This document shows positions 18,074 through 25,239 of a stretch of 64,000 nucleotides of DNA, piece by piece. The stretch lies in contig DAHUYW010000020.1 in NCBI GenBank assembly GCA_027306915.1, positions 1-64,000 of the forward strand, written 5' to 3'. Each line of letters starts with the position of its first letter. Positions within the stretch are counted from its first letter, which is position 1. Origin of the DNA: Spirochaetales bacterium. Its GTDB lineage: Bacteria > Spirochaetota > Spirochaetia > DAHUYW01. The translations under genes and the position numbers were made by a program. The notes under the pieces are model-generated. The model was not told the DNA's origin. It did not search any database and worked only from the letters and a program-made list of their open reading frames with translations.

Positions 18074-18119
18074 GCGCCGGTAGGGCGGGAGCAAGGGGGT
18101 AGCGGTGCCGGTGCGCTTG
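18071..18119 (+). repeat. palindromic repeat, copy A
   Basis: 49 bases starting CAAGCGCCGG and ending CCGGTGCGCTTG. The ends are inverted copies, so a long stem is possible. The core AGCAAGGGGGTAGCGGT is shared with the other copies. Confidence 0.75.
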
Positions 18120-18137
18120 GCTTTCGAAGACTCAAGT

Positions 18138-18205
18138 CAAGCGCCGGTAGAGCCGGGACATGAGGGCAGCGCAACGGTAGCGCCCAAGTACCTCCGGTGC
18201 GCTTG
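18138..18205 (+). repeat. palindromic repeat, copy B (with insertion)
   Basis: 68 bases with the same ends as copy A and the core GAGGGCAGCG, but with about 19 extra bases before the right arm. It lies 18 bases after copy A in the same orientation. Confidence 0.7.
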
Positions 18206-18244
18206 ACTCCGATCTTCTGTGAATCATCCGACGGACAATTTCAC

Positions 18245-18273
18245 TTGACAGAAGAGAGAAGCAGGGGGATAAT
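18245..18273 (+). promoter_or_regulatory. promoter of the mannoside ABC operon
   Basis: TTGACA (18245-18250), 17 bases, GATAAT (18268-18273): close to the sigma-70 consensus. Confidence 0.85.
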
Positions 18274-18298
18274 TAGTTGATTCTGAAACCAACCAATT
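18271..18298 (+). promoter_or_regulatory. inverted repeat, probable ROK repressor operator
   Basis: AATTAGTTG (18271-18279), ten bases, CAACCAATT (18290-18298), one mismatch between arms. It begins inside the -10 element and ends at the ribosome site. The TTAG...CTAA-like arms recall XylR (ROK) operators of Bacillus. The regulator would be the ROK protein at the end of the same operon. Confidence 0.5.
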
Positions 18299-18310
18299 AG
18301 GAGGTCTCCC

Positions 18311-19612
18311 ATGAAGAAGATTCTCTGGGGTGTTGCCGGCCTGCTCCTCATAGCAGCAGCGACCAGCTTCGCAGGCGGCCAAAGCGAGTCTGCCTCGAGC
18401 GGGAAGATGGCGCTCTCGCTCTACAACTACGTCGACGTGAGCACGCCCGAATACGCTACCTTCAAAGAGGTGCTGTCGAAGTTCGAGGCGAAGTATCCCG
18501 ATATCCAGATGTCGGTACAGAACCTCTTCAACGATCCCTACCACCAGAAGCTTCAGGCGATGGCGGTAGCCGGACAGATTCCGGACCTCGTCTACCTGTG
18601 GCCGACCGCGCGAACCGGCTATGTAACCGGCCACGGGCTCATAAAGGATCTCCGGCCGTACCTCGGCGACAAGAAGAACGATTTCATCGCCGCCGATGTC
18701 GCGCCGATGGGACCGGATGGGCAGATTTGGGAGCTTCCGACCACCGCTCCAACCGACACCACGGTCGTCTACACCAACAATGCCCTTCTCCAGAAGCTCG
18801 GCCTGAGCTATCCGAAGACCCTCGCTGATCTCATTGCGCAGGCGCCCAAGATCAACGCGGCCGGCCTCGTCCCGATTGCCATGGCGAACAAGGACGGCTG
18901 GGAGATGGAGTCCTGCCTGCTCTCCACCCTCGTCGGACGTCTCGGCGGCGACAGCTGGCTTCCGAATGCGATAGCGGGAAAGGGTGCATCATTCAACGAT
19001 CCGCAATTCGTCGACACTCTCAAGATCGTCAAGCAGATGAACGACGCCCAGCTCTTCCCGCCGGGGATCAACCAGATGGACTACGACCAAGGTCTCCAGC
19101 TCTTCGAGCAGCAGAAGGCCGTCTACCTCATCGACGGCTCCTGGAGAGTCCAGAACCTGGAGAAGGATTTCCCTGCCGACGTGAAGGCTAACATCGCGCT
19201 GAACACCTTCCCGAGCATCCCCGGCCAGGTCGGCGGTGACACGGTCTCGGACATAGCGAGCACCGGCTACGGAATGAATGCGAAGCTTACCGGCGCCAAG
19301 GCCGACGCGGCATGGAAGTGGATATGGTTCGCTGCGGGCCCCGATGGCTCGGCCATCAACCTCGCTCACGGTCTCATTCCGGGCTACAAAAACGTCGATC
19401 TCTCGGACGCCGAGCTTGGTCCGCTCACGAAGAAGATGATCGCCTATCTTTCGGACGTTGCAGGAACGAACACCGTTCTTGACGGTCTGATGGACGCGAA
19501 GGTCATCGGGGTCCTGAATCCGGACCTTCAGGTCATGATGTTTGGCCAGAAGACTCCCGCGCAGGTTGCCCAGGAAATAGTCGCCTGGTACGCACAGAAC
19601 CCGTCGAAGTAG
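18311..19612 (+). CDS. sugar ABC transporter substrate-binding protein (family 1)
   Basis: 433 residues, family-1 extracellular solute-binding protein of a CUT1-type importer. The signal peptide (MKKILWG followed by a hydrophobic core) ends in SFAGGQSES. There is no lipobox cysteine, so the protein is soluble in the periplasm, a form common in spirochaetes. The body shows the usual start (YNYVDVSTPEY, then KYPDIQM) and TTAPTDTTVVYTN near residue 137. Context (beta-mannosidase, ROK regulator) suggests mannosides or mannose oligosaccharides as ligand. AGGAGG precedes ATG 18311. A hairpin after the gene probably lowers expression of the permeases relative to it. Confidence 0.9.
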   Translation: MKKILWGVAGLLLIAAATSFAGGQSESASSGKMALSLYNYVDVSTPEYATFKEVLSKFEAKYPDIQMSVQNLFNDPYHQKLQAMAVAGQIPDLVYLWPTARTGYVTGHGLIKDLRPYLGDKKNDFIAADVAPMGPDGQIWELPTTAPTDTTVVYTNNALLQKLGLSYPKTLADLIAQAPKINAAGLVPIAMANKDGWEMESCLLSTLVGRLGGDSWLPNAIAGKGASFNDPQFVDTLKIVKQMNDAQLFPPGINQMDYDQGLQLFEQQKAVYLIDGSWRVQNLEKDFPADVKANIALNTFPSIPGQVGGDTVSDIASTGYGMNAKLTGAKADAAWKWIWFAAGPDGSAINLAHGLIPGYKNVDLSDAELGPLTKKMIAYLSDVAGTNTVLDGLMDAKVIGVLNPDLQVMMFGQKTPAQVAQEIVAWYAQNPSK

Positions 19613-19636
19613 TCGACTTCAATTCTTGAACGCAAG

Positions 19637-19662
19637 GGCGCTGCAGTCGCAGCGCCTTCTTT
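19637..19662 (+). terminator. intercistronic attenuator/terminator hairpin
   Basis: Perfect eight-base stem GGCGCTGC / GCAGCGCC (19637-19644, 19649-19656), loop AGTC, then TTCTTT. It lies between the binding protein and permease genes and probably gives partial termination. Confidence 0.7.
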
Positions 19663-19732
19663 GAACCCTGTGTTTCCTGTATCGTCAGAGGGCGCCGCGT
19701 TTCGTGCTTTTCCTTGGCGAAGGAGCTTGCGT

Positions 19733-20620
19733 ATGACATCGAGATCCCTGAAGAAACTGAGCTATGCCGTACTCGCGGGACCCTCGATCCTGGTCTACAG
19801 TCTGGTCATCGTTCTGCCGGTCGTCGTAAGTGTGGTTCTCGGTTTCACGGAGTGGGGGGGCTTCGGCGCACCCAAGTTCGTCGGACTAGCGAACTACGTG
19901 AACATGTTCAAGGATCCGGTCTTCCTTCTCGATCTGCGCAACAACGGATTGATCGTGGCAGTCTCGCTCTTCGGCCAGATACCCCTCGGCTTCGTTCTTG
20001 CCTACTTCATCAATCGCCGGCTTGTGCACGCCGGCAAGTTCTTCGAGGTGATGATCTTTCTCCCGATCACCATCTCGGCGATAGTCGTGGCGATCCTCTG
20101 GAATCGCATCTTCTCGCCGGTCGGGATTTACACCGAAATGATGCGGGACATCCTGCACCAGCCTCGCTACATCATGATGGTTTCGCAGAACCGCGAGCTC
20201 GCTTTCTTCCCGATACTGTTCGTCATCCTCTGGATGTATACCGGACTCTACATGATCATCTTTCTGGCTAACCTCCAGAAGATTCAGAGATCGACTATCG
20301 AAGCGGCGGTCATCGACGGAGCGACCGAAGGGCAGATTCTCGGTCGCATCATTATTCCCGCAATGGTCGGTGTTCTTTTTACCACCTCGGTGCTTGCGAT
20401 CTCCGGAAGCCTTACGAGCTTCGCGCTTATCTATGCGATGACGGAGGGCGGCCCCGCGCATTTCACGGAGGTCATAGCTATCTACATGTACAACAACACC
20501 TTCAGCTACTATCGATACGGCTTTGGAAGCGCGGTGTCGGTCGTTATCGTGGTGTTGAGCATGGGTCTTATCAGCCTTGTGCGCTCGATATTCAATCGCA
20601 TCGAGCGACGGTTCGAGTGA
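19733..20620 (+). CDS. sugar ABC transporter permease (MalF type)
   Basis: 295-residue inner-membrane permease of a CUT1 importer with six predicted helices. The EAA loop that contacts the ATPase is at EAAVIDGATEGQILGRIIIP (near residue 205). ATG 19733 is chosen because AGGAG lies at 19721-19725; the longer upstream frame has no ribosome site. Second gene of the mannoside importer operon. No ATPase gene is in the operon, so a shared MsmK-type ATPase encoded elsewhere must energise it. Confidence 0.92.
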   Translation: MTSRSLKKLSYAVLAGPSILVYSLVIVLPVVVSVVLGFTEWGGFGAPKFVGLANYVNMFKDPVFLLDLRNNGLIVAVSLFGQIPLGFVLAYFINRRLVHAGKFFEVMIFLPITISAIVVAILWNRIFSPVGIYTEMMRDILHQPRYIMMVSQNRELAFFPILFVILWMYTGLYMIIFLANLQKIQRSTIEAAVIDGATEGQILGRIIIPAMVGVLFTTSVLAISGSLTSFALIYAMTEGGPAHFTEVIAIYMYNNTFSYYRYGFGSAVSVVIVVLSMGLISLVRSIFNRIERRFE

Positions 20621-20633
20621 CGGGGAGAAGATC

Positions 20634-21479
20634 ATGAAGGCATTTGGAACGGGGTCGGTGAACCCCGTGAACAGGACTGGTGCCTACATCGTCATGATTC
20701 TGTTCACCCTTCTCACGATCGGTCCTCTCGTGTGGCTCTTCTATTCTTCCTTCAAGCTCAATCCAGAGATCATGCAGCACCCCCTCGGGCTGCCGAGCCG
20801 CCCCACCCTCGCCAATTACGTCAGGGCGTGGGAGCTTGGCCAGATGGGAATCCTCTTCATCAACAGCATAATCTACACGGGCGTCGCGACCGCAGTCACG
20901 GTATTTCTCGGTCTTTCGACCGGCTACGCCTTCGCCAAGTTTCACTTTCGGATAACCGGCTTCTTCTACTTTTTCATCCTGCTCGGGCTCCTCATCACGG
21001 TGCAGTCCGTCCTTGCGCCGCTCTTCATCGTCGAGACGCGCTTTCGCATAGCGGATACGCGCTTGGGCGTCATCATCCCCTATGTCGCCTTCGGACTTCC
21101 CGTCGCGATCTATCTTGCGACCAGCTATGTGGCGGGGGTTCCCAACTCGCTTGAGGAATCGGCGGTTATCGACGGTGCGTCCTATCTGAAGATATTCTGG
21201 TCGATCATCCTTCCCGTTTCGCGCCCGGTTGTGGCAACCATGACGATTCTAACCTTTCTTTCCAACTGGAACGAGTTCGTCCTCATCCTTGTGCTCACGA
21301 GCCGCAGCGGCCTGCGAAGCCTTCCGGTCGGCATCAATGCCTTCGCGGGAGTGTTCAATGTCGACTACGGACTGCAATTCGCCGCCCTCGTCATTGGGAC
21401 TATACCGATGATCATCTTCTATATATTCTTTCATGAAAGACTTGCTCAGGGCTTTGCAGAGGGAGCACTCAAGGAATGA
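20634..21479 (+). CDS. sugar ABC transporter permease (MalG type)
   Basis: 281-residue partner permease with six helices and an EAA loop (EESAVIDGASYLKIFWSIILP, near residue 182). ATG 20634 follows GGGGAG and lies 13 bases after the previous stop; an earlier in-frame codon inside the upstream gene lacks a ribosome site. It forms the heterodimeric channel with the product of 19733-20620. The regulator gene follows after 11 bases. Confidence 0.92.
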   Translation: MKAFGTGSVNPVNRTGAYIVMILFTLLTIGPLVWLFYSSFKLNPEIMQHPLGLPSRPTLANYVRAWELGQMGILFINSIIYTGVATAVTVFLGLSTGYAFAKFHFRITGFFYFFILLGLLITVQSVLAPLFIVETRFRIADTRLGVIIPYVAFGLPVAIYLATSYVAGVPNSLEESAVIDGASYLKIFWSIILPVSRPVVATMTILTFLSNWNEFVLILVLTSRSGLRSLPVGINAFAGVFNVDYGLQFAALVIGTIPMIIFYIFFHERLAQGFAEGALKE

Positions 21480-21490
21480 CGAAGGCCTAG

Positions 21491-22666
21491 ATGGCGGTGC
21501 TCAAACGGACCAAGGAAATCAACATCTTTCGCGTGATGCGCGCCGTCTGGTTGAGTGGAACCATTAGTCGCGTCGAGATAGCGCGCTCATTGCACCTCGA
21601 CAAGTCGACTATCACCAACATCGTGAGCGAGCTGCTCTCGCTGGGGCTGGTCGAAGAGGTAGCCGTAGGCGAAGCGGGTCCCCAGGGCGGCCGCAAGCCG
21701 GTCTTCCTCACGGTGAACAAGAATTTCGGATGCGTGATAGGAATCGAGATCCAGCCTGAGAGCTTCTCGGTGGTCGGGGTGAACATGCACGGCGAGGTGC
21801 TCCACTCCGACTCGGGCGCGAAGCTGGCAAGCGGCGAGAATCTCGCTTCGGTGTTCCTGGAGATACTTGAAAAGACGCTCGGCGAGCTTGCAGGCCTCTC
21901 CATACCCGTCATCGGAGTGGGGGTGGGGGTGTCGGGCGTCGTAAACCAGCAGGAGGGTAAGATCCTCCATTCCATCCCGCTCGGGCTGTTCAGCGAGTTC
22001 GACTTTCTCGGGTCGATAGCGGGAAGGGTGAGCCTGCCGGTGCTTGTCGAGAATGACGCGAACTGCTGCGCCTGGAGTGAGCTCGCCTTCCACCGCACCG
22101 AACGTCTTCGGAATCTCCTCTTCGCCCTTGTCGAGTTCCGAAAAGGACGAACGGCCTACGATTCATACAAGGGCATCGCGGTAGGACTCGGGATCATGAT
22201 AAACGGGCGGGTCTACTACGGCCAGGACCACTCCGCGGGCGAGTTTCGAAGCGTGCTCTGGAAGGATGGGAACGCCGGCCAGTTTTCGCTCACCGACCGC
22301 GAGATGCTCGACGTCGAGCGGGACCGTTCCATTTTGCGGAGGTTTGTGAGCGAGCTTTCGAAGAACCTTGCGATGATCGTCAACACCTTCGACCTCAATC
22401 AGCTCTATATCGGAGGCGATATCGAGAAATACCGAGACGAGGTCGAGCCGGTTCTGGTGGAAGAGATTCGGCGAAACTGGTCCTATCCGACCGAGGTAAC
22501 CTGCAAGGTCTCGTTTTCATCTCTCGGCGAGAAGGCAGTGGCCTACGGAGCTGCAGGGATGTTCCTCGGCCAGCTCTTTACCCCCAACTTCCCTCCCGAG
22601 CCCGACGACAGCGAGGCGATTCGCGGCTCGGAGTTCATGTCCCTCCTTTTCAGCCGCTCGTTATAG
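21491..22666 (+). CDS. ROK-family transcriptional repressor
   Basis: 391 residues. The N-terminal winged helix-turn-helix (about 20-65, ISRVEIARSLHLDKSTITNIVSEL) is followed by a ROK sugar-kinase-like domain with ENDANCCAWSE near residue 187. The usual zinc motif of ROK proteins (GH followed by CxCGxxGC) is missing: the equivalent region reads HSAGEFRS with no cysteine cluster. It should therefore be a DNA-binding sugar sensor without kinase activity. As last gene of the importer operon it probably controls the operon and the divergent mannosidase through the inverted repeat at 18271-18298. Confidence 0.88.
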   Translation: MAVLKRTKEINIFRVMRAVWLSGTISRVEIARSLHLDKSTITNIVSELLSLGLVEEVAVGEAGPQGGRKPVFLTVNKNFGCVIGIEIQPESFSVVGVNMHGEVLHSDSGAKLASGENLASVFLEILEKTLGELAGLSIPVIGVGVGVSGVVNQQEGKILHSIPLGLFSEFDFLGSIAGRVSLPVLVENDANCCAWSELAFHRTERLRNLLFALVEFRKGRTAYDSYKGIAVGLGIMINGRVYYGQDHSAGEFRSVLWKDGNAGQFSLTDREMLDVERDRSILRRFVSELSKNLAMIVNTFDLNQLYIGGDIEKYRDEVEPVLVEEIRRNWSYPTEVTCKVSFSSLGEKAVAYGAAGMFLGQLFTPNFPPEPDDSEAIRGSEFMSLLFSRSL

Positions 22667-22699
22667 GATGTGTTCGCCGTAGAAGCTTCTCCATCCCTC

Positions 22700-22708
22700 T
22701 GATATGAT
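22700..22708 (+). promoter_or_regulatory. extended -10 promoter, candidate leaderless start
   Basis: TGA followed by TATGAT (22703-22708), nine bases before ATG 22718, with no ribosome site between. Confidence 0.45.
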
Positions 22709-22717
22709 GGCGGCGCT

Positions 22718-23212
22718 ATGCCACAGGAAAGACCTTATCGAATCCTATTCGTCTGCACGGGCAACATCTGCCGCTCTCCCCTCGCGCAGGCGGTCTTCGA
22801 GCATCTCCTCCGCAAAGAGGGACTCGCCGAGCGCTTCCATGTCGACTCGGCGGGCACCGACGAGTGGGAGGTTGGGAAGCAGGCAGATCCGCGAATGCGA
22901 AGGGTGGCGGCTGCGCACGGAATCGAGATCGATCACATCGCCCGCCAGCTGAATCGCTCCGATGTCGCCGAATACGATCTCCTTCTCGCCATGGACAAGT
23001 CGAACTACCGTACCATGCTCTCCCTTGCAGGCTCGCTCGCAGGAAAGATCAGGGTTTACCGGGAATATGATCCGGAGGGAGGCCCCTCTGCGGAGGTGCC
23101 TGACCCGTACTACGGCGGAGCCGAGGGTTTCGAGCACGTCTATCGCATCGTAGAGCGGACGAGCAGGAAGCTTCTCTCCTCGCTTTCCCGCGAGCTCGCC
23201 GCGAGCCGATGA
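22718..23212 (+). CDS. low-molecular-weight protein-tyrosine phosphatase family
   Basis: 164 residues. The P-loop CTGNICRS (Cys13 nucleophile, Arg19) starts the protein, and the general acid is in DPYYGG near residue 128, so the enzyme should be active. Its gene is followed after 16 bases by a fructosamine-kinase-like gene. In bacteria this pairing is known, and relatives of these phosphatases have been shown to remove phosphate from protein-bound ribulosamine 5-phosphate. I therefore favour a protein-deglycation role over phosphotyrosine signalling, although Tyr-P or Arg-P substrates cannot be excluded. Confidence 0.9.
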   Translation: MPQERPYRILFVCTGNICRSPLAQAVFEHLLRKEGLAERFHVDSAGTDEWEVGKQADPRMRRVAAAHGIEIDHIARQLNRSDVAEYDLLLAMDKSNYRTMLSLAGSLAGKIRVYREYDPEGGPSAEVPDPYYGGAEGFEHVYRIVERTSRKLLSSLSRELAASR

Positions 23213-23228
23213 GACGGGGCTTGCGTCG

Positions 23229-24266
23229 GTGAACGCGGACGACCCTCTGCTGTTGGCGGTGAGAAGTCTCCGGGGGCCGGAGATTCGGATAGTGGGACGC
23301 TCACCGGTTGGCGGAGGCTGCATCAACCAAACCAGCCTTCTCGCCTTGAGCGACGGGAGTCGCCTCTTCCTCAAAGAAAACGCCGGCTCGCACTCAGGCT
23401 TTTTCCGGGCAGAGGCTCAAGGGCTTGCGGCCCTTGCCGGTCATTTTCCGTCCGACTCCTCGTCCGAGGTCATGTCCTCGAAAGAGATCCGGGGCGAGGG
23501 CGACCCTTCGGCTCGTGCCCCGCTTGATGCGGTCCGGGCGGTCAGCGTCCCGTTCGGTCAGGCCATCCCGCTCTCCGAATGGGTATCCCCGGCAAGGGAA
23601 GGCAGGGGGGTACGGGTTCCGATGCCGCTCTCGGTCCACGACGACGCGGGAGGCCAGTTTATCCTTCTGGAGCACATCGAAGAAGGGAGGCGGCGTCCGG
23701 ATTTCTGGGAGGGGTTCGGCCGCGCTCTAGCGCTCCTCCATCGAAATGTCACCGCCAAGCGGTACGGATTCGCGGCCGACAACTACATCGGGGCCTCTCC
23801 CCAGGTGAACCGGTGGGAGGAGGACTGGCTCCTTTTTTTCGGCGAGCATCGGCTGCGCTTTCAGGCGGAGCTGGCCTTTCGCAGCGGTCGGGCAGACTCA
23901 GCCCTCCTATCCGGCGTCGAGGCTATCGTGAGGAGGCTCCCGTCCCTCCTCGCCCGCCCGGACCGGGCCTCGCTCCTCCACGGCGATCTGTGGGGAGGGA
24001 ACTTCATGGTGGGGGCCGATGGTGGAGTCGTCTTGATCGATCCGGCCGTCTACTTCGGCCATCGCGAGGCAGATCTCGCCATGACCGAGCTTTTCGGAGG
24101 CTTTGGAGCCCCTTTCTATGCGGCCTATGATGAGGTCTGGCCGCTCGATCTCGGGTACCCGGAACGAAGGGACCTCTACAATCTCTACCACCTCCTGAAT
24201 CACCTCAACCTGTTCGGAGGCTCCTACGCCGCATCGGTGAGATCGATCGTCGCGCGCTATCGGTAG
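23229..24266 (+). CDS. fructosamine/ribulosamine 3-kinase family protein
   Basis: 345 residues, FN3K family (aminoglycoside-kinase fold). The catalytic loop HGDLWGGN and the metal-binding DPAVYFGHREADLAM (near 255-285) match closely; the ATP-lysine is in LFLKEN. It would phosphorylate ketoamines on proteins, making them unstable so that the adduct falls off. The start is GTG 23229. It is about 50 residues longer than usual, mainly through a Ser/Arg/Ala-rich insertion at about residues 75-125 within the N-lobe. Forms a two-gene operon with the phosphatase at 22718. Repeat copy C begins at its stop codon. Confidence 0.9.
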   Translation: MNADDPLLLAVRSLRGPEIRIVGRSPVGGGCINQTSLLALSDGSRLFLKENAGSHSGFFRAEAQGLAALAGHFPSDSSSEVMSSKEIRGEGDPSARAPLDAVRAVSVPFGQAIPLSEWVSPAREGRGVRVPMPLSVHDDAGGQFILLEHIEEGRRRPDFWEGFGRALALLHRNVTAKRYGFAADNYIGASPQVNRWEEDWLLFFGEHRLRFQAELAFRSGRADSALLSGVEAIVRRLPSLLARPDRASLLHGDLWGGNFMVGADGGVVLIDPAVYFGHREADLAMTELFGGFGAPFYAAYDEVWPLDLGYPERRDLYNLYHLLNHLNLFGGSYAASVRSIVARYR

Positions 24267-24310
24267 GGCGCCGGTACCGCTGCCCCCTTGCCACGCCCTG
24301 CCGGCGCTTG
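24267..24310 (-). repeat. palindromic repeat, copy C
   Basis: 44 bases, opposite orientation to copies A and B, ending GCCGGCGCTTG. Its left end is shortened where it meets the TAG stop of the kinase gene. Core CCGGTACCGCTGCCCCCTTGCC. Confidence 0.7.
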
Positions 24311-24328
24311 ATCTGAGTCCGCGAAGAA

Positions 24329-24376
24329 CAAGCGCGCCGGTACCGCTGCCCTCTTGCCACGCCTCGCCGGCGCTTG
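24329..24376 (-). repeat. palindromic repeat, copy D
   Basis: 48 bases from CAAGCGCGCCGG to CCGGCGCTTG, same orientation as copy C and 18 bases after it, the same spacing as between A and B. Its right edge supplies the TTG of a TTGACA element before rpsD. Confidence 0.75.
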
Positions 24377-24402
24377 ACAAGGCGGGGGGGGCTCGATACC
24401 TT
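24374..24402 (+). promoter_or_regulatory. candidate promoter of rpsD
   Basis: TTGACA (24374-24379), 17 bases containing an eight-G run, TACCTT (24397-24402). The -35 is perfect and the -10 is poor. Confidence 0.45.
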
Positions 24403-24465
24403 GTGTGCATACGCGTGTACTCTGCAATACCACCGCTGTGTGAATGATTTGGAAGGAGTGACTTG

Positions 24466-25077
24466 ATGGCAACGAAGGCCAGAGGCAAGATAGTCCGCCG
24501 CCTGGGAACGAACCTCTTCGGCAACCCAAAGTACGATCGCCTGCTCAAACGCAAGAGCAATCCGCCCGGATCCGACAAGATGCGCAAGATCCGCAAGAAG
24601 GAGAGCGAGTACGGCCGCCAGATGATCGAGAAGCAGAAGCTGAGATTCTGCTATGGGATGAGTGAGCGGCAGTTCCAGAACCTCTTCTTTAAGGCGCGGA
24701 ACATGAAGGGGGTCACCGGCGACAACATGCTGAGCCTCCTGGAGCGCCGGCTCGACAACGTAGTCTACCGTTTGGGAATGGCGAGCACGCGCCCCCAGGC
24801 CCGCCAGCTCGTCAGCCACGGTCACATCCTCGTGAGCGGGCGGCGCGTGAACATCCCCTCGGCGGTGGTGAAGGCCGGCGACGTCATTTCGGTGCGTGAG
24901 CGCAACGCGAGCAAGATGATGGTTCGTGCCAGCCTGTCGAAACACGATCATCCGATGCCGGCGTGGCTGTCGGTTTCGGTCGACGAAGTGAGCGGCAAGA
25001 TCGAGCGCCTTCCCGTCCGCAGCGACATCCCCACGGTCGCCAACGAGCAGCTCGTTATCGAGTACTACGCCAAGTAA
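24466..25077 (+). CDS. rpsD: 30S ribosomal protein S4
   Basis: 203 residues, S4 family. The N-terminal S4 domain and the RNA-binding S4 motif (RLDNVVYRLGMASTRPQARQLV, near residue 95-116) are complete. ATG 24466 follows GGAAGGAG; a TTG three bases earlier is not needed. It binds 16S rRNA early in 30S assembly. No zinc-finger cysteines occur at the N-terminus (C-minus form). In many bacteria rpsD is in the S13-S11-rpoA operon; here it is a separate unit with its own leader, which may carry autoregulation. Confidence 0.97.
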   Translation: MATKARGKIVRRLGTNLFGNPKYDRLLKRKSNPPGSDKMRKIRKKESEYGRQMIEKQKLRFCYGMSERQFQNLFFKARNMKGVTGDNMLSLLERRLDNVVYRLGMASTRPQARQLVSHGHILVSGRRVNIPSAVVKAGDVISVRERNASKMMVRASLSKHDHPMPAWLSVSVDEVSGKIERLPVRSDIPTVANEQLVIEYYAK

Positions 25078-25122
25078 GCAGACAGACTGCCTTGTAGCGC
25101 TGAAGGGCCGAGGCCAGACGCG

Positions 25123-25239
25123 GTGAAGACAGCAGGCAGCATTGTGCACCACAAGAAGGGGCTCCCTTCGGTACGCTGGGGAACAGGACCGAACGAAACG
25201 CGGGCCTGGCTCGATGAGCACCCGGGATTCCCGCGGTGA
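25123..25239 (+). CDS. possible 38-residue leader ORF coupled to ribokinase
   Basis: GTG 25123 opens a 38-codon frame whose TGA overlaps the GTG start of the ribokinase gene (GTGA). The peptide is Trp- and His-containing (HHKKGLPSVRWG, then RAWLDEHPGF) and resembles no family I know. Its ribosome site is weak. It could be a translational-coupling leader or a chance frame in the 158-base rpsD-rbsK gap. The gap also contains a small hairpin (GAAGGG-GCT-CCCTTC). Confidence 0.25.
   Translation: MKTAGSIVHHKKGLPSVRWGTGPNETRAWLDEHPGFPR

Larger units (their letters stand above)
18013..18310. other. divergent control region of the mannoside locus
   Basis: No gene. It contains, in order, the minus-strand promoter of the mannosidase, two palindromic repeats, the plus-strand promoter, an inverted repeat that may be the ROK operator, and AGGAGG before the binding-protein gene. 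Confidence 0.7.

Noticed and set aside
18071..24376. Repeats considered as a CRISPR array or tRNA-like elements
   Set aside because: Only two copies per site with an internal palindrome, no regular spacer series, no cas genes nearby, and no cloverleaf.
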